A DNA stretch of 51,671 bases from Kiritimatiellia bacterium (GTDB lineage: Bacteria; Verrucomicrobiota; Kiritimatiellia; CAIVKH01). The position numbers were made by a program, and so were the translations under genes. The stretch lies in contig JAMLJG010000019.1 of NCBI GenBank assembly GCA_023953695.1, positions 1 to 51,671 of the forward strand, given 5' to 3'. Each line of letters starts with the position of its first letter. The first letter of the stretch is position 1. This document shows, in pieces, positions 18,277 to 26,879 of this stretch. The notes below the pieces were generated by a model. That model was not told the DNA's origin. It saw only the letters and a program-made list of their open reading frames with translations, and made no database searches.

Positions 18277-19404
18277 CTACGGACTGACTGCGGCTTCCCA
18301 AAACTGTGCGGTGGCGCGGGCGAGTAGCTCGGGGGCGAGGCGAATGGCTTCGTCAAAGGTGTAGTGTGTGGGGGTGATGGGGGCGGCGTAGGCGATGCCT
18401 GCATCACGAACTTCGGCGGGAGCGAGCTTGACGCGACCCGCGAGCACGGCACAGGCGACGCTGTGTTTTCGCGCGAGCGCAGCGATGCCGGACACGACTT
18501 TTCCGTGGAGCGACTGGTGGTCGAATGAGCCTTCGCCCGTGAGGATCCAATCGGCGCCGCTGATCGCTTCTTCGAGATGAGTTTCGCGGATGATGGTGTC
18601 TATTCCGGATTGCAGTGTGGCGTTCATGAAGGCGATGGCGCCTGCTGCGAGGCCGCCTGCCGCGCCGCTGCCGGGGAGGTCGCGGATGTCGCGCTGGAGT
18701 GTCTGTTGAATGGCGTTGGCGAGGCGCTGCAGTCCTGCGTCGAGATGGTTCACTTGCTCGGGTGTGGCGCCTTTTTGCGGACCAAAGATGTGCGCCGCGC
18801 CGCGCGTGCCGCAGAGCGGATTGGTGACGTCTGCGAGGATGATGATTTCGGGGAGTGCGAGGGGGTCTGGCGGTGGCGTGAGGGAGGCAATGGCGGAGAG
18901 GTTGGCGCCGATCGGCGCGAGCTCGCGTTTCTCGCTGTCGCGGAAGCGCCAACCGAGCGCGTGGGCCGCGCCGATGCCTCCATCCACCGTGGCGCTGCCG
19001 CCGAGGGCGAGAAGGATGCGCTGTGCGCCGTATTCGACTGCAGCGCGGATGAGCTCACCGGTGCCGAGGGTGGTGGTTTCGCAGGGGTTTCGCTGGTCGG
19101 GGCGGAGGAGGGTCAGGCCGCTGGCGGCGGCCATTTCGACGATGGCGGTTTTGCGTTCGGGCAGCCATCCGAATCCGGCGTCCACAATCATGGAGGGGAG
19201 TGGGCCGGTGGCGGGGTGAGGAATCCACTCGCCGTCGTGCGCGGCGATGAGGGCGGCGGCAGTGCCTTCGCCACCGTCCGCCATGGGCATTTCGATGCAG
19301 TCGAGTTTTGGGTTGAGTTCGGTGAGGGTTTGCGCGGCGAGGCGGCATGCGAGATCGGCGGGGAGCGAGCCTTTGAAGGAGTCGAATGCGAGGACGATCT
19401 TCAT
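18277..19404 (-). CDS. glxK: glycerate 2-kinase
   Basis: A 375-aa cytoplasmic kinase of the GlxK/GarK family, phosphorylating D-glycerate to 2-phosphoglycerate (3-phosphoglycerate in some members) to feed glycolysis. MKIVLAFDSFKGSLPADLA and MPMADGGEGTAAALIAAHDG are the standard N-terminal motifs. GSATVDGGIGAAHALGWRF near residue 138 and DLPGSGAAGGLAAGAIAFM near 242 bind the nucleotide. LTGEGSFDHQSLHGKVVSGIA near 287 carries the catalytic region. Length is typical. It lies six bases after an AbiEi-like gene, suggesting co-transcription, though no functional link is known. Pgi and pyk elsewhere in the window are fellow central-carbon genes. Confidence 0.95.
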   Translation of the reverse strand: MKIVLAFDSFKGSLPADLACRLAAQTLTELNPKLDCIEMPMADGGEGTAAALIAAHDGEWIPHPATGPLPSMIVDAGFGWLPERKTAIVEMAAASGLTLLRPDQRNPCETTTLGTGELIRAAVEYGAQRILLALGGSATVDGGIGAAHALGWRFRDSEKRELAPIGANLSAIASLTPPPDPLALPEIIILADVTNPLCGTRGAAHIFGPQKGATPEQVNHLDAGLQRLANAIQQTLQRDIRDLPGSGAAGGLAAGAIAFMNATLQSGIDTIIRETHLEEAISGADWILTGEGSFDHQSLHGKVVSGIAALARKHSVACAVLAGRVKLAPAEVRDAGIAYAAPITPTHYTFDEAIRLAPELLARATAQFWEAAVSP

Positions 19405-19410
19405 GGCGAT

Positions 19411-19902
19411 TTAGTCTTCGCCGATGTTAATGATGTGGTCGTAGTTGACGGCGACTGGCGCTGAGCGGGGGGCGGCGGCGAGGGCGATGACGCGGTAGCC
19501 GGGGCGTTGTTCGATCTGGTCCTGGGGGAGATCGTTCTTGTGGAAGATCAGTTCGCTTGGGAGCGCGCAATTTTTGCGAAATGTGCGGGGGACTGTGACG
19601 TGAAGTTTGTCCGCAGTGCGGGGCCTGAGCCCGTGAATTTGCTCGGCTGTTTCGTGTGAATAGACGATTTGAGGGTTTCCGTTGCGGTCGCGCGACCAGA
19701 GGGACCAGATGACGAGTTCGGGCCAATCGGCGGGGGGCGAGTCGGTGAAGCGATAGATGCCGCGCTGAACCTTCTGCCAGTGTCCTTCGCGCGTGTGGTA
19801 GATGTGCAGGCTGTCGGGATAGCCCGCTTCGCTGGCCTGCGCGGCGGTGAAGAAGCCGGCTTGTTGAGCGGCGATGGCGCGCAGTTTGTCCTTCGGCTGC
19901 AT
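19411..19902 (-). CDS. orphan AbiEi-like antitoxin-family protein
   Basis: A 163-aa protein resembling the type IV AbiEi antitoxin family. I chose ATG 19902 (MQPKDKLRAIAAQQAGFFTAAQASEAGY); the frame is open much further upstream but that part is arginine/proline-rich and not protein-like. Residues ~13-60 match the N-terminal winged-helix, with HWQKVQRGIYRFTDSPP being the hallmark. A central part with SHETAEQIHGL and LHVTVPRTFRKN follows. The usual C-terminal PLRTLxD region is missing and is replaced by LAAAPRSAPVAVNYDHIINIGED. No AbiEii-type toxin gene is adjacent. It may be a solitary regulator, or a remnant. There is no strong ribosome binding site. Confidence 0.65.
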   Translation of the reverse strand: MQPKDKLRAIAAQQAGFFTAAQASEAGYPDSLHIYHTREGHWQKVQRGIYRFTDSPPADWPELVIWSLWSRDRNGNPQIVYSHETAEQIHGLRPRTADKLHVTVPRTFRKNCALPSELIFHKNDLPQDQIEQRPGYRVIALAAAPRSAPVAVNYDHIINIGED

Positions 19903-19994
19903 GGGGCTATTGCGCCACGATTGGAGGTGGCGATTCAATCTTTTTCGGGAATCCGGGGCGATGGAGGTTCTGGATGAGCGGTGTTGTGGATGGG

Positions 19995-21668
19995 CTAGTA
20001 GCGGAAGCCGCTCTTTCCGACAAATTCGCGGAGTAGCGACGTGGGCGGGACGAGGTCGGAGGGGAGGGCGAGGAAGCTGGCGAGAAATTCCTGCATTCGG
20101 CGCGCTTCGACGTAGGAGGGGTTGTCGGGTTTGACCTCGGCGAGGAGGGGCTCGACCAGGGGTTTGAGGACGGCGAGTTCGTAGTCGAGCGCGGAATTGA
20201 AGGCGATGTCGGCGTGGCCCTGGAAGGGGAATATCCATGTCTTTTCGCCGCGACGAACGTTGGGCCACATGTTCATGGTGACGAGGGCGGAGTGTCCGCG
20301 GAATTGGTTATCGCGGACGAGTCGGCGGACGAGTCGGTTATCGGTGGTGGAGATTCGGTTGGTGCTGTCGAGGTTGAGCTGCGTGAGAGCGCTAATGTAG
20401 ATCTTGAATTTGCGTTCGTTGGCGAGTTGCTCGGTGAGTCGAGGGTTGAGGCAGTGGATGCCTTCGAGGATGACCATTTGGTTGGGTTTGAGTTGGAGGG
20501 AATTGCCTTTGAATTCCTGCTGTCCGATTTGGAAGTTGAAGGTGGGGAGTTCCACTTTTTCACCGGCATCGAGGCGGCAGAGGTGGTCGTTGAAGAGTTT
20601 GAGGTCAATGGCTTCGATGTGCTCGTAGTCGTTGTCGCCCTTTTCATCTTTTGGGGTGTGGTTTCGGTCCACGAAGTAGTTGTCCACCGAGATGGTGACG
20701 GGCTGCAGGCCGCTGACGCGCAGTTGAACGGCGAGTCGCTTGGCGAAGGTGGTTTTGCCGGAGGAGGAGGGGCCGGCGATGAGGAGCCAGCGGATGCGGT
20801 CGCGGTGTTGTGCGACGTGGTCGGCGATTTGCGCGATTTTCTTTTCGTGCAGCGCCTCCGCGATGCGAATGAAGTCGGCGATTTCTTTGTTGGCGATGAT
20901 CTCGTTGAGTCGGCCGACGGTGTTGACGTTGAGGATTCGGCCCCACTTTTTGTGTTCTTGGAAAATGTTGAAGAGTTGGGGTTCCTCGCGCAGGGGTGGG
21001 ATTTGGGGTGGGATGCTGCGGTCGGGGAATTGAAGAACGAAGCCGGGTTTGTGTTTGACGATGCCCAGGTGGGTGACGGCTCCTGCGGAGGCGGCGAGGG
21101 GGCCGTGCGAGAGGTCGGCGAAGGCGCCGGACGTATAGATGACGACTTTGGGCGGGTTGCCGAATCGGAGGAGGTTGAGTTTGTCCTGCTGTTGCTGTTG
21201 TTCGAACGCCTTCACCGCGTCGCCATAGTTCACTTTGTGGCGCTCGATGGCGACGTCTTGCGCGATGAGTTGCTTGAGGCGCTGGTCAATAGCGGCGATT
21301 TGTTCTTCGGTAATGCCTTCGATGCCGTCGCGTTCGAAGTAGCAATAGAAGCCGGTGCTTAGCGAGTGTTCGATGGAGAAGTGGGCATCTGGGAAGAGCT
21401 CTTTGACGACTTTTGCGAGGAGGAAGGAGGCCGTGGCGCGATAGATGCGCCAGCCGAGCGGGTCGGCGAAGGTGAGGAAGCGGACGGAGCTATCCACCTC
21501 GAGTTTGAACATGAGGGTGACGAGTTGGTTGTTGACGACGGCGCCGAGATAGTGGCGCCCGTGTTCATCGGTTTTGCTCGTGAGAAGGGTGGAGACGGGC
21601 GTGTCAATGGGGCATTCCGCTTTGCGCCCGTCCTCGAAGGTGACCACGATGTTGTTCAGTTTCGCCAT
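19995..21668 (-). CDS. nucleoside kinase with ThrRS-like N-terminus (uridine kinase-like)
   Basis: A 557-aa P-loop kinase. ATG 21668 begins MAKLNNIVVTFEDGRK, a TGS-like domain. Residues ~60-200 resemble the second additional domain of threonyl-tRNA synthetase (HFSIEHSLSTGFYCYFERDG is equivalent to the ThrRS H...GFYYD block). The kinase part carries Walker A in LLIAGPSSSGKTTFAKRLA near residue 297, then SVDNYFVDRNHTPKDEKGDNDYEHIEA and VILEGIHCLNPRLTEQL, all uridine kinase hallmarks. Proteins with this architecture exist across many bacteria; the substrate is thought to be a nucleoside. It follows yidC after 112 bases, and that gap holds two matching palindromes. Confidence 0.9.
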   Translation of the reverse strand: MAKLNNIVVTFEDGRKAECPIDTPVSTLLTSKTDEHGRHYLGAVVNNQLVTLMFKLEVDSSVRFLTFADPLGWRIYRATASFLLAKVVKELFPDAHFSIEHSLSTGFYCYFERDGIEGITEEQIAAIDQRLKQLIAQDVAIERHKVNYGDAVKAFEQQQQQDKLNLLRFGNPPKVVIYTSGAFADLSHGPLAASAGAVTHLGIVKHKPGFVLQFPDRSIPPQIPPLREEPQLFNIFQEHKKWGRILNVNTVGRLNEIIANKEIADFIRIAEALHEKKIAQIADHVAQHRDRIRWLLIAGPSSSGKTTFAKRLAVQLRVSGLQPVTISVDNYFVDRNHTPKDEKGDNDYEHIEAIDLKLFNDHLCRLDAGEKVELPTFNFQIGQQEFKGNSLQLKPNQMVILEGIHCLNPRLTEQLANERKFKIYISALTQLNLDSTNRISTTDNRLVRRLVRDNQFRGHSALVTMNMWPNVRRGEKTWIFPFQGHADIAFNSALDYELAVLKPLVEPLLAEVKPDNPSYVEARRMQEFLASFLALPSDLVPPTSLLREFVGKSGFRY

Positions 21669-21689
21669 GATGTCCCCGCAATCGTTAGG

Positions 21690-21736
21690 TTCCAAGTATT
21701 GGAAGAGAGCCTACACTTCTTTTCCAATCGTTGGAA
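21690..21736. promoter_or_regulatory. twin palindromes TTCCAA-N3-TTGGAA
   Basis: Two perfect copies of a 15-base palindrome lie upstream of the nucleoside kinase gene: TTCCAA-GTA-TTGGAA at 21690-21704 and TTCCAA-TCG-TTGGAA at 21722-21736. Their centres are 32 bases apart, about three helical turns, so they face the same side of the helix. This is the classical arrangement for a cooperatively binding dimeric repressor. I know of no regulator with this site. The second copy also overlaps a longer hairpin AATCGTT...AACGATT. Confidence 0.6.
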
Positions 21737-21780
21737 CAACGATTATTGCGAGGGGCGATGGCGCGATAGTCGCGCGGCCA

Positions 21781-23640
21781 TTAGCGGGTCTTGGCGGGGG
21801 CCGTGATGGGCGTTGCCTTTTTCTTCATCATGATCTGTTGGAAGATCATGAGGGCGTTTTGGGTGGTCCAGTAGAGGGCGAGGCCGGAGGCGAAATTATA
21901 GAGGAAGATGAGCATCATGCCGGGCATCATCACGGCCATGATTTTTTGCTGGGCGGGATCGCCCGCGCTGGGGGAGAGCTTCATCTGGAGATACATGGTG
22001 AGGGCCATGAGCAGTGGGAGGATGTTGAGCGAGATGCCGAAGGGCAGCATGCCGGGGAAGAGGTTTTCGGGTTCGCTGAGATCCTTGATCCAGAGGAAGT
22101 CGGCGAAGCGCAATTCGATAGCGATGCGCAGGACGACGAAGAGCGCGATGAAGACGGGGATCTGGATGAGCATGGGCAGGCAGCCGCCGAGCGGGTTGAC
22201 CTTGTGCTCTTTGTAGAGCGCCATGATTTCCTGCTGTTGCTTTTGGGGGTTTTCTTTGTATTTGGCCCGGATTTCATTGACGAGCGGTGTGACGGCGCTC
22301 ATGCGCTTCATGCTTTCGGTGCTCTTGTGGGTGATGGGCCAGAAGATGGTGCGGACGATGAGCGTGAGGAGGATGATGGCGATGCCGTAGTTGTAGGGGG
22401 GGAGTTTGTCGTGGATGGCGTTGAGGATGTAGAGTAGGAATTTGCCGACGGGCGCCCACATGCCGAACTCCATCACGTCTGCGCGGTGTAGGCTGAGGGG
22501 TTTGAGTTCGTCGTATTTCATGGGGCCCACGTAGAGCGTGCTTTCGCGATCGAGCGCTTGGCCCGGAGCGAGGGATACCTCGGCGAGGGCGATGGCCGCG
22601 CCGACTTCGGTCACTTCGGTCATTTTGCGCGGGGCGAGGGTGGGGTCTGCCAGTTCGCGCGGGGCGGCGGCGCGGCGCGCGGAAATGATGAGGTGATCTC
22701 CGCTGTTTTCCGGTGGGGTGAGGATTTGGACGAAGTACTTGTTCTTCGCGGCGACCCAGTCCACGGCGTTGGGACGCGGGGATGTTTCAATGGTGAGGGG
22801 CAGGGCTCGGGCCACCCCTTCATCTTCGCCTTTCTCCATTTCTTGCGTGAAGAACTTGCCGAGGTTCTTGCCCCAGTGCTGCACCTTTTCGCCGCCGGGA
22901 GAGAGAGAATCCACGCCGAGCGGGAGGATGCCGGCGCGCTCTTTGTGTCCGGATTCGCGCGTCATGGGACCTGTGTGAATGACGGTGTTCGAAAGGGTGT
23001 GAGTCTCGCTGGAGGTGTTGACGATGCGATCGTGAATGTGGAGGACGTAGTCCTCACCCGCGGTGACCGTGCGCTCGAAACGGAGGCCCGCGGCAGTGGT
23101 GCGTTCAAACTGGATGGAAGAGCCGTCGCCAGCGGTTGTGATTTCAAAGTCGTGCGCGGAGCTGAGGCCGGGGATTCCCGAGATGGAGAGGGCGGGCTGT
23201 GCGCTGAAGTCCAAAACCATGGGGCCGCTGTCTTTGTCCAGTGCGCGACGGTATTCTTTCAGGACGACGGCGTTGAGCCCTGCGCCGCGCGAGGTGAAGG
23301 AAAACTCCGCGCGAATGTTGGAAAGCGTGGCTGTTTGTTCCTGCGCGGTGGAGGCGGGTTCGTCTTCCGCTTGTGTTGCGAAAAGCGCTTGAGTCGTTGT
23401 TTCGGCGGGCGTGGTGGCGGGCGCGAGGGTGGTTTCGACGGTCTTCATCGCATCGGCGCCGGCATCCACTTGCGGAGCCACGGCGGCGGCGGTCTTGTTG
23501 GATGCGGTGGCGGAGGCGATGCGAGCCTGTTGCGCGAGATGATCGGGAAAGAACTTCTTGGCGATCATGCGATCAAGGACGGGCCATGCGAAGAGCAGGG
23601 CGAGCAGGGCGATAAAGGGCCAGATATTTTTCGTGTTCAT
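21781..23640 (-). CDS. yidC: membrane protein insertase YidC
   Basis: A 619-aa inner-membrane insertase that folds and inserts membrane proteins alone or with SecYEG. It has the Gram-negative layout: N-terminal helix (IWPFIALLALLFAWPVL), a large periplasmic beta domain (~residues 90-370), then five C-terminal helices. The conserved core starts at YNYGIAIILLTLIVRTIFWPIT, which includes the hydrophilic-groove Arg, and continues with EIMALYKEHKVNPLGGCLPMLIQIPVF. The C-terminus is modest, KKKATPITAPAKTR. It belongs to the rpmH-rnpA-yidD-yidC block, ten bases after yidD. Confidence 0.97.
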   Translation of the reverse strand: MNTKNIWPFIALLALLFAWPVLDRMIAKKFFPDHLAQQARIASATASNKTAAAVAPQVDAGADAMKTVETTLAPATTPAETTTQALFATQAEDEPASTAQEQTATLSNIRAEFSFTSRGAGLNAVVLKEYRRALDKDSGPMVLDFSAQPALSISGIPGLSSAHDFEITTAGDGSSIQFERTTAAGLRFERTVTAGEDYVLHIHDRIVNTSSETHTLSNTVIHTGPMTRESGHKERAGILPLGVDSLSPGGEKVQHWGKNLGKFFTQEMEKGEDEGVARALPLTIETSPRPNAVDWVAAKNKYFVQILTPPENSGDHLIISARRAAAPRELADPTLAPRKMTEVTEVGAAIALAEVSLAPGQALDRESTLYVGPMKYDELKPLSLHRADVMEFGMWAPVGKFLLYILNAIHDKLPPYNYGIAIILLTLIVRTIFWPITHKSTESMKRMSAVTPLVNEIRAKYKENPQKQQQEIMALYKEHKVNPLGGCLPMLIQIPVFIALFVVLRIAIELRFADFLWIKDLSEPENLFPGMLPFGISLNILPLLMALTMYLQMKLSPSAGDPAQQKIMAVMMPGMMLIFLYNFASGLALYWTTQNALMIFQQIMMKKKATPITAPAKTR

Positions 23641-23650
23641 CGGAGTGGAA

Positions 23651-23908
23651 TTATCCTCGGTTCAATTCAGCTTTGGTCGGGACGGGGTCGAAGCCGCCAG
23701 CATGGAGGGGGTGGCATTTGCAGATGCGCCTGGCGGTGAGCCAGCTACCGCGCAGCGCGCCGTGTTGCTCGATGGCTTCGAGGCCATAGGTAGAGCAGGT
23801 GGGGTGAAAGCGGCACTGTCCGCCGAACATGGGGCCGAGTGTCCATCGGTAGAGATGGATGGCTGCCTTGGCTGTGGCGCGCGGCAGATTTTTCAGTGAT
23901 CGTTTCAT
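23651..23908 (-). CDS. yidD: membrane protein insertion efficiency factor YidD
   Basis: An 85-aa protein starting at ATG 23908, which overlaps the rnpA end by four bases. The family is recognised by IHLYRWTLGPMFGGQCRFHPTCSTYGLEAI, with its paired cysteines, and by RICKCHPLHAGGFDPVP. YidD is a small membrane-associated factor that helps YidC-dependent insertion; its mechanism is not known in detail. The frame is open further upstream, but the amphipathic family start (MKRSLKNLPRATAKAAI) decides this start. Confidence 0.93.
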   Translation of the reverse strand: MKRSLKNLPRATAKAAIHLYRWTLGPMFGGQCRFHPTCSTYGLEAIEQHGALRGSWLTARRICKCHPLHAGGFDPVPTKAELNRG

Positions 23909-24297
23909 GATTGATGGAGGTTGGCGTTGGGTTCGGGTTGCTTTTCGATCAAGCCCGCACGCGCGGCCAGTGTGAGCAGTTCGTGCTCGATGCGCGGCAA
24001 CGCGGTTTCGAGCACATGCGCTCTGGCCACGAGGACGATGTCTGCCTGACCTCGCAGGTGGTGGCGATTTTTTCGGAACGCCTCGCGCAAGAGCCGTCGC
24101 GCTCGATTTCGTTGGACGGCGCCGCCAATTTTTCGGCTGCTGACCACGCCGAGCCGCAGAGAGCCTTCGGGGCGGGGCAGAAGAAACAGAACCATGCACC
24201 GGCCGACCTGTTTCCGGCCTACATCATAGGCGGAGCGAAAGTCGGCGGACCGGGTCAGGCGCTGATGGCGCGCCAATCCCTGATCCGGCCGGGTCAT
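23905..24297 (-). CDS. rnpA: ribonuclease P protein component
   Basis: A 130-aa basic protein that binds the RNase P RNA and helps process tRNA 5' ends. The RNR signature is visible as SSRKIGGAVQRNRARRLLREAFRKN (residues ~54-78). The start MTRPDQGLARHQRLTRSADFRSAYDVGRK matches the LTRxxDFxxVxxxGR motif of the family. It lies seven bases after rpmH and overlaps yidD by four bases. Confidence 0.95.
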   Translation of the reverse strand: MTRPDQGLARHQRLTRSADFRSAYDVGRKQVGRCMVLFLLPRPEGSLRLGVVSSRKIGGAVQRNRARRLLREAFRKNRHHLRGQADIVLVARAHVLETALPRIEHELLTLAARAGLIEKQPEPNANLHQS

Positions 24298-24304
24298 GGG
24301 TGCC

Positions 24305-24442
24305 TCAAGCGCGAACGAGTTCTTTGCGCCCCTTTTGACGGCGGCGCTTGAGAACTTGTTGCCCGGATTTGGTTTTCATCTTCTTGCGGAACCCGTGGGT
24401 TCGCGCGCGTTTAACTTTAGAAGGTTGATAGGTCCGCTTCAT
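24305..24442 (-). CDS. rpmH: 50S ribosomal protein bL34
   Basis: A 45-aa ribosomal protein beginning [19 protein letters not shown] and ending [13 protein letters not shown], an essentially canonical bL34. The start is ATG 24442. It heads the rpmH-rnpA-yidD-yidC unit, an arrangement often found near the replication origin; no dnaA or DnaA-box cluster was seen in the window. Confidence 0.98.
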   Translation of the reverse strand: MKRTYQPSKVKRARTHGFRKKMKTKSGQQVLKRRRQKGRKELVRA

Positions 24443-24510
24443 GTTTTTCAGTCCTTTGGAAACGCGCGAAACTAACGTGATGGCGCGCGAAACGCAAGCA
24501 CTTGTGGCAG

Positions 24511-24534
24511 CTTTTCGCCATATTGGGTGAAAAG
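24511..24534 (-). terminator. possible terminator hairpin after pyk
   Basis: CTTTTCACC and GGCGAAAAG on the minus strand pair over nine positions with one G-T wobble and a six-base loop, two bases after the pyk stop. There is no good T-tract, so termination may be weak or Rho-assisted. Confidence 0.4.
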
Positions 24535-24536
24535 GT

Positions 24537-25994
24537 CTATTCGATGCACTCCAGCAGAATGGTGTCAATCAGCCGTCCGCCGACATCCACTTCTGTGACG
24601 GCCACCACTTTGCTGCCGGAACGGATCAATCCTCGATCGCGCAGCGCTTTCACGGCGTTGTCAAAATTGACGGCCGAGTCGGCGCTGAAGTTGATGAGGA
24701 AAGGGGTGATCCCCCAGTGTAGGGTGAGCTGGTTGAGCAGGGAGGGGTTGTCAGTGAAGGCGAAGATGGGCGAGTGCATGGGGCGCAGCCATGCTGCGTT
24801 TCGCGCCATGGATCCCTTGCGGGTGAAGACGATGAGGGCATCGGCGCTGACTTCCTTGGCGAGAACGAAGGCTGATTTGACCATCTTGGCGCCGAGGCTG
24901 TCCATGCGCGCGAGGTCGGCATAGTTTGCGCCGCCGCTGCGCTCGGTGCGCAGGGCAATGCGATCCATGATTTCCACGCACTTGACGGGGTAGCGACCGA
25001 CGGAGGTTTCGCCGGAGAGCATAATCGCATCGGCCTGTTCATAGACCGCGTTGGAAACGTCGGTGATTTCCGCGCGGGTGGGGGATGGGCTTTCGATCAT
25101 GGATTCGAGCATGTGGGTTGCCACGATGACCGGTTTTCCGCGCGTGATGCACTGTTTGACCACGCGGCGCTGAATGATGGGGAGTTCTTCGAAGGGGCAT
25201 TCCATGCCGAGGTCGCCGCGGGCCACCATGATGCCATCTGCGGCCTCAATGATGCCGGCGAGGTTGCGAATGCCCTCCTGGTCTTCGAGCTTGGCGATGA
25301 CGCGTTGCGGGGCTTTTCGATATTCGAGAATTGCTTTGAGGCGCATCACATCGGCCGCCTCGCGGCAGAACGACATGGCGATGAAGTCCACGCCGAGTTC
25401 GATTCCGAGTTCGACATCGGTCAGGTCTTTTTCGGTGAGCGCGGGCAGGTTCACTCGAACGCCGGGCAGGTTGATGTGGCGCCGGCTGCCGAGCACGCCT
25501 TCGGTGAGCACCTCGCAGGTGAGCTGGTTGCGGTGTTTTTCCAGCACTTTGAGTTGGATCATTCCGTTGTCTACGGCCACGGTGTCGCCGACGCGAATGT
25601 CATCCACCAGTTGATCGTAGTTCACGTCCACGGAGCGCTGCTCGACCGACTTTTCTCCGCGCACGGTGAGCGCGATGCGTTCGCCGGGTTTGAGGTTGAG
25701 TGAGGTCGGCAAATCGCCGGTACGGATGGCCGGGCCCTGAAGGTCCATGAGGATGCCGACTCGTTTTTGTCGTCGTTCCGAGGCTTCGCGGATGCGCGCC
25801 ACTGTTTGACGAGTGGTTTCGGGGTCCGCATGGCTCATGTTGATCCGCGCGATGTTGAGGCCCGCGCCGATCAGGTGTTCGATTGCCTCCACGGTGTTCG
25901 TCGCGGGGCCGAGTGTGGCGATGATTTTCGTGCGCCGGGTGCGCGAGCGAGAGGCGGGTCGGTCGGTCAAAAGTTCAGAGTTTTCAGATAACAT
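24537..25994 (-). CDS. pyk: pyruvate kinase
   Basis: A 485-aa glycolytic enzyme converting phosphoenolpyruvate and ADP to pyruvate and ATP. ATG 25994 was chosen because GGGGAG lies ten bases ahead. [14 protein letters not shown] opens the barrel. [13 protein letters not shown], with the catalytic Arg, follows. [14 protein letters not shown] carries the catalytic Lys, and [23 protein letters not shown] the metal-binding region. The C-terminal domain is complete (LLECIE end). It is preceded by a hairpin that masks the ribosome binding site. Confidence 0.96.
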   Translation of the reverse strand: MLSENSELLTDRPASRSRTRRTKIIATLGPATNTVEAIEHLIGAGLNIARINMSHADPETTRQTVARIREASERRQKRVGILMDLQGPAIRTGDLPTSLNLKPGERIALTVRGEKSVEQRSVDVNYDQLVDDIRVGDTVAVDNGMIQLKVLEKHRNQLTCEVLTEGVLGSRRHINLPGVRVNLPALTEKDLTDVELGIELGVDFIAMSFCREAADVMRLKAILEYRKAPQRVIAKLEDQEGIRNLAGIIEAADGIMVARGDLGMECPFEELPIIQRRVVKQCITRGKPVIVATHMLESMIESPSPTRAEITDVSNAVYEQADAIMLSGETSVGRYPVKCVEIMDRIALRTERSGGANYADLARMDSLGAKMVKSAFVLAKEVSADALIVFTRKGSMARNAAWLRPMHSPIFAFTDNPSLLNQLTLHWGITPFLINFSADSAVNFDNAVKALRDRGLIRSGSKVVAVTEVDVGGRLIDTILLECIE

Positions 25995-26350
25995 CGTGTC
26001 GGTACTCCCCAAAGCCGGGGAGCATACGCAGTTGCACCCGCCGGCGCAATCGCCGTGTCAAGTGCACGAAGAAGCGATAGGGCTAAGCGAGCATTGCAGT
26101 TTCCAAAACGAAGAGCGTTGGCAGCCTGTTGCCCCAAGCATGGCGCCGCCGTCGCGAGGAACGCTTTGGAGGTGAGTTGTTGAGTTGCCCTGGATCTCGA
26201 AATGCACCCGAGCGAGGATATTGTTGCCCGACTTGCTCGAACTTTGTTAGCTTCGCTGTGATGGTTTGAAGTTATTCCCAAAATAGGCGGTGAATCGCCC
26301 TCCTAGAACAAGATGCGTGTTAATCGTGTAGAGGGTCAGTGCTGAACACC
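25995..26350. other. gene-poor divergent region between pyk and fabA
   Basis: About 356 bases between divergent genes, with no supportable coding sequence. It contains the pyk leader hairpin (26005-26022) and a short GGCG-N6-CGCC hairpin near 26290 ahead of fabA. No clear -10/-35 pair was found for fabA. I saw no tRNA or repeat. Confidence 0.5.
26005..26022 (-). promoter_or_regulatory. hairpin covering the pyk ribosome binding site
   Basis: On the minus strand CTCCCC, a six-base loop, and GGGGAG form a six-pair GC stem. GGGGAG (26005-26010) is also the pyk Shine-Dalgarno, ten bases before ATG 25994. Formation would block ribosome access, so the hairpin could limit pyruvate kinase translation. 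Confidence 0.4.
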
Positions 26351-26869
26351 ATGATAAAACAAAAAAACTCCTATCCTTTTGAGGATGTGATGGCTGCCAG
26401 CCGGGGCGAACTTTTCGGACCCGGCACCGCTAAGTTGCCTAAACCCAATATGCTCATGTTTGACCGGATTACGGACATCCGGGCGGATGGCGGCCTGCAC
26501 GGCAATGGCTTGGTGGTGGCCGAACTCGATATCAAACCCGACTTGTGGTTTTTTGAGTGTCATTTTCAGGGCGACCCGGTGATGCCCGGATGCTTGGGCC
26601 TCGATTCGTTGTGGCAACTCACCGGCTTCTTTCTGCCGTGGTCAGGACATGTCGGTCACGGTCGGGCACTAGGCGTGGGCGAGGTGAAATTCTTCGGCCA
26701 GATTCTTCCGAAACACAAGCTGGTCACGTATCGGATTGACATCAAACGGGTGATTGCGCGCAAGCTGGTGCTTGCCGTGGCGGATGGAACGGTTTCCGTG
26801 GACGGCAAAGAAGTGTATGTGGCCAACGGCCTAAAAGTCGGCCTGTTTGAATCGACCGAAGGATTTTAA
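26351..26869 (+). CDS. fabA: 3-hydroxydecanoyl-ACP dehydratase/isomerase
   Basis: A 172-aa enzyme, the same length as E. coli FabA. It dehydrates 3-hydroxydecanoyl-ACP and isomerises trans-2 to cis-3-decenoyl-ACP, the branch point of oxygen-independent unsaturated fatty acid synthesis. Homology begins [23 protein letters not shown], so I use ATG 26351 rather than the GTG at 26339. [25 protein letters not shown] contains the catalytic His (about residue 70) and Asp (about 84). [17 protein letters not shown] follows. Similarity to enterobacterial FabA is visible throughout. It runs directly into fabB. Confidence 0.97.
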   Translation: MIKQKNSYPFEDVMAASRGELFGPGTAKLPKPNMLMFDRITDIRADGGLHGNGLVVAELDIKPDLWFFECHFQGDPVMPGCLGLDSLWQLTGFFLPWSGHVGHGRALGVGEVKFFGQILPKHKLVTYRIDIKRVIARKLVLAVADGTVSVDGKEVYVANGLKVGLFESTEGF

Positions 26870-26879
26870 GGAAATCGCT

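Noticed and set aside
20214..21362. Acidic open frame opposite the nucleoside kinase
   Set aside because: Val/Glu/Gly-rich shadow of a well-supported kinase gene.
22558..23739. Glycine-rich open frame opposite yidC
   Set aside because: Shadow of yidC with no recognisable domain.
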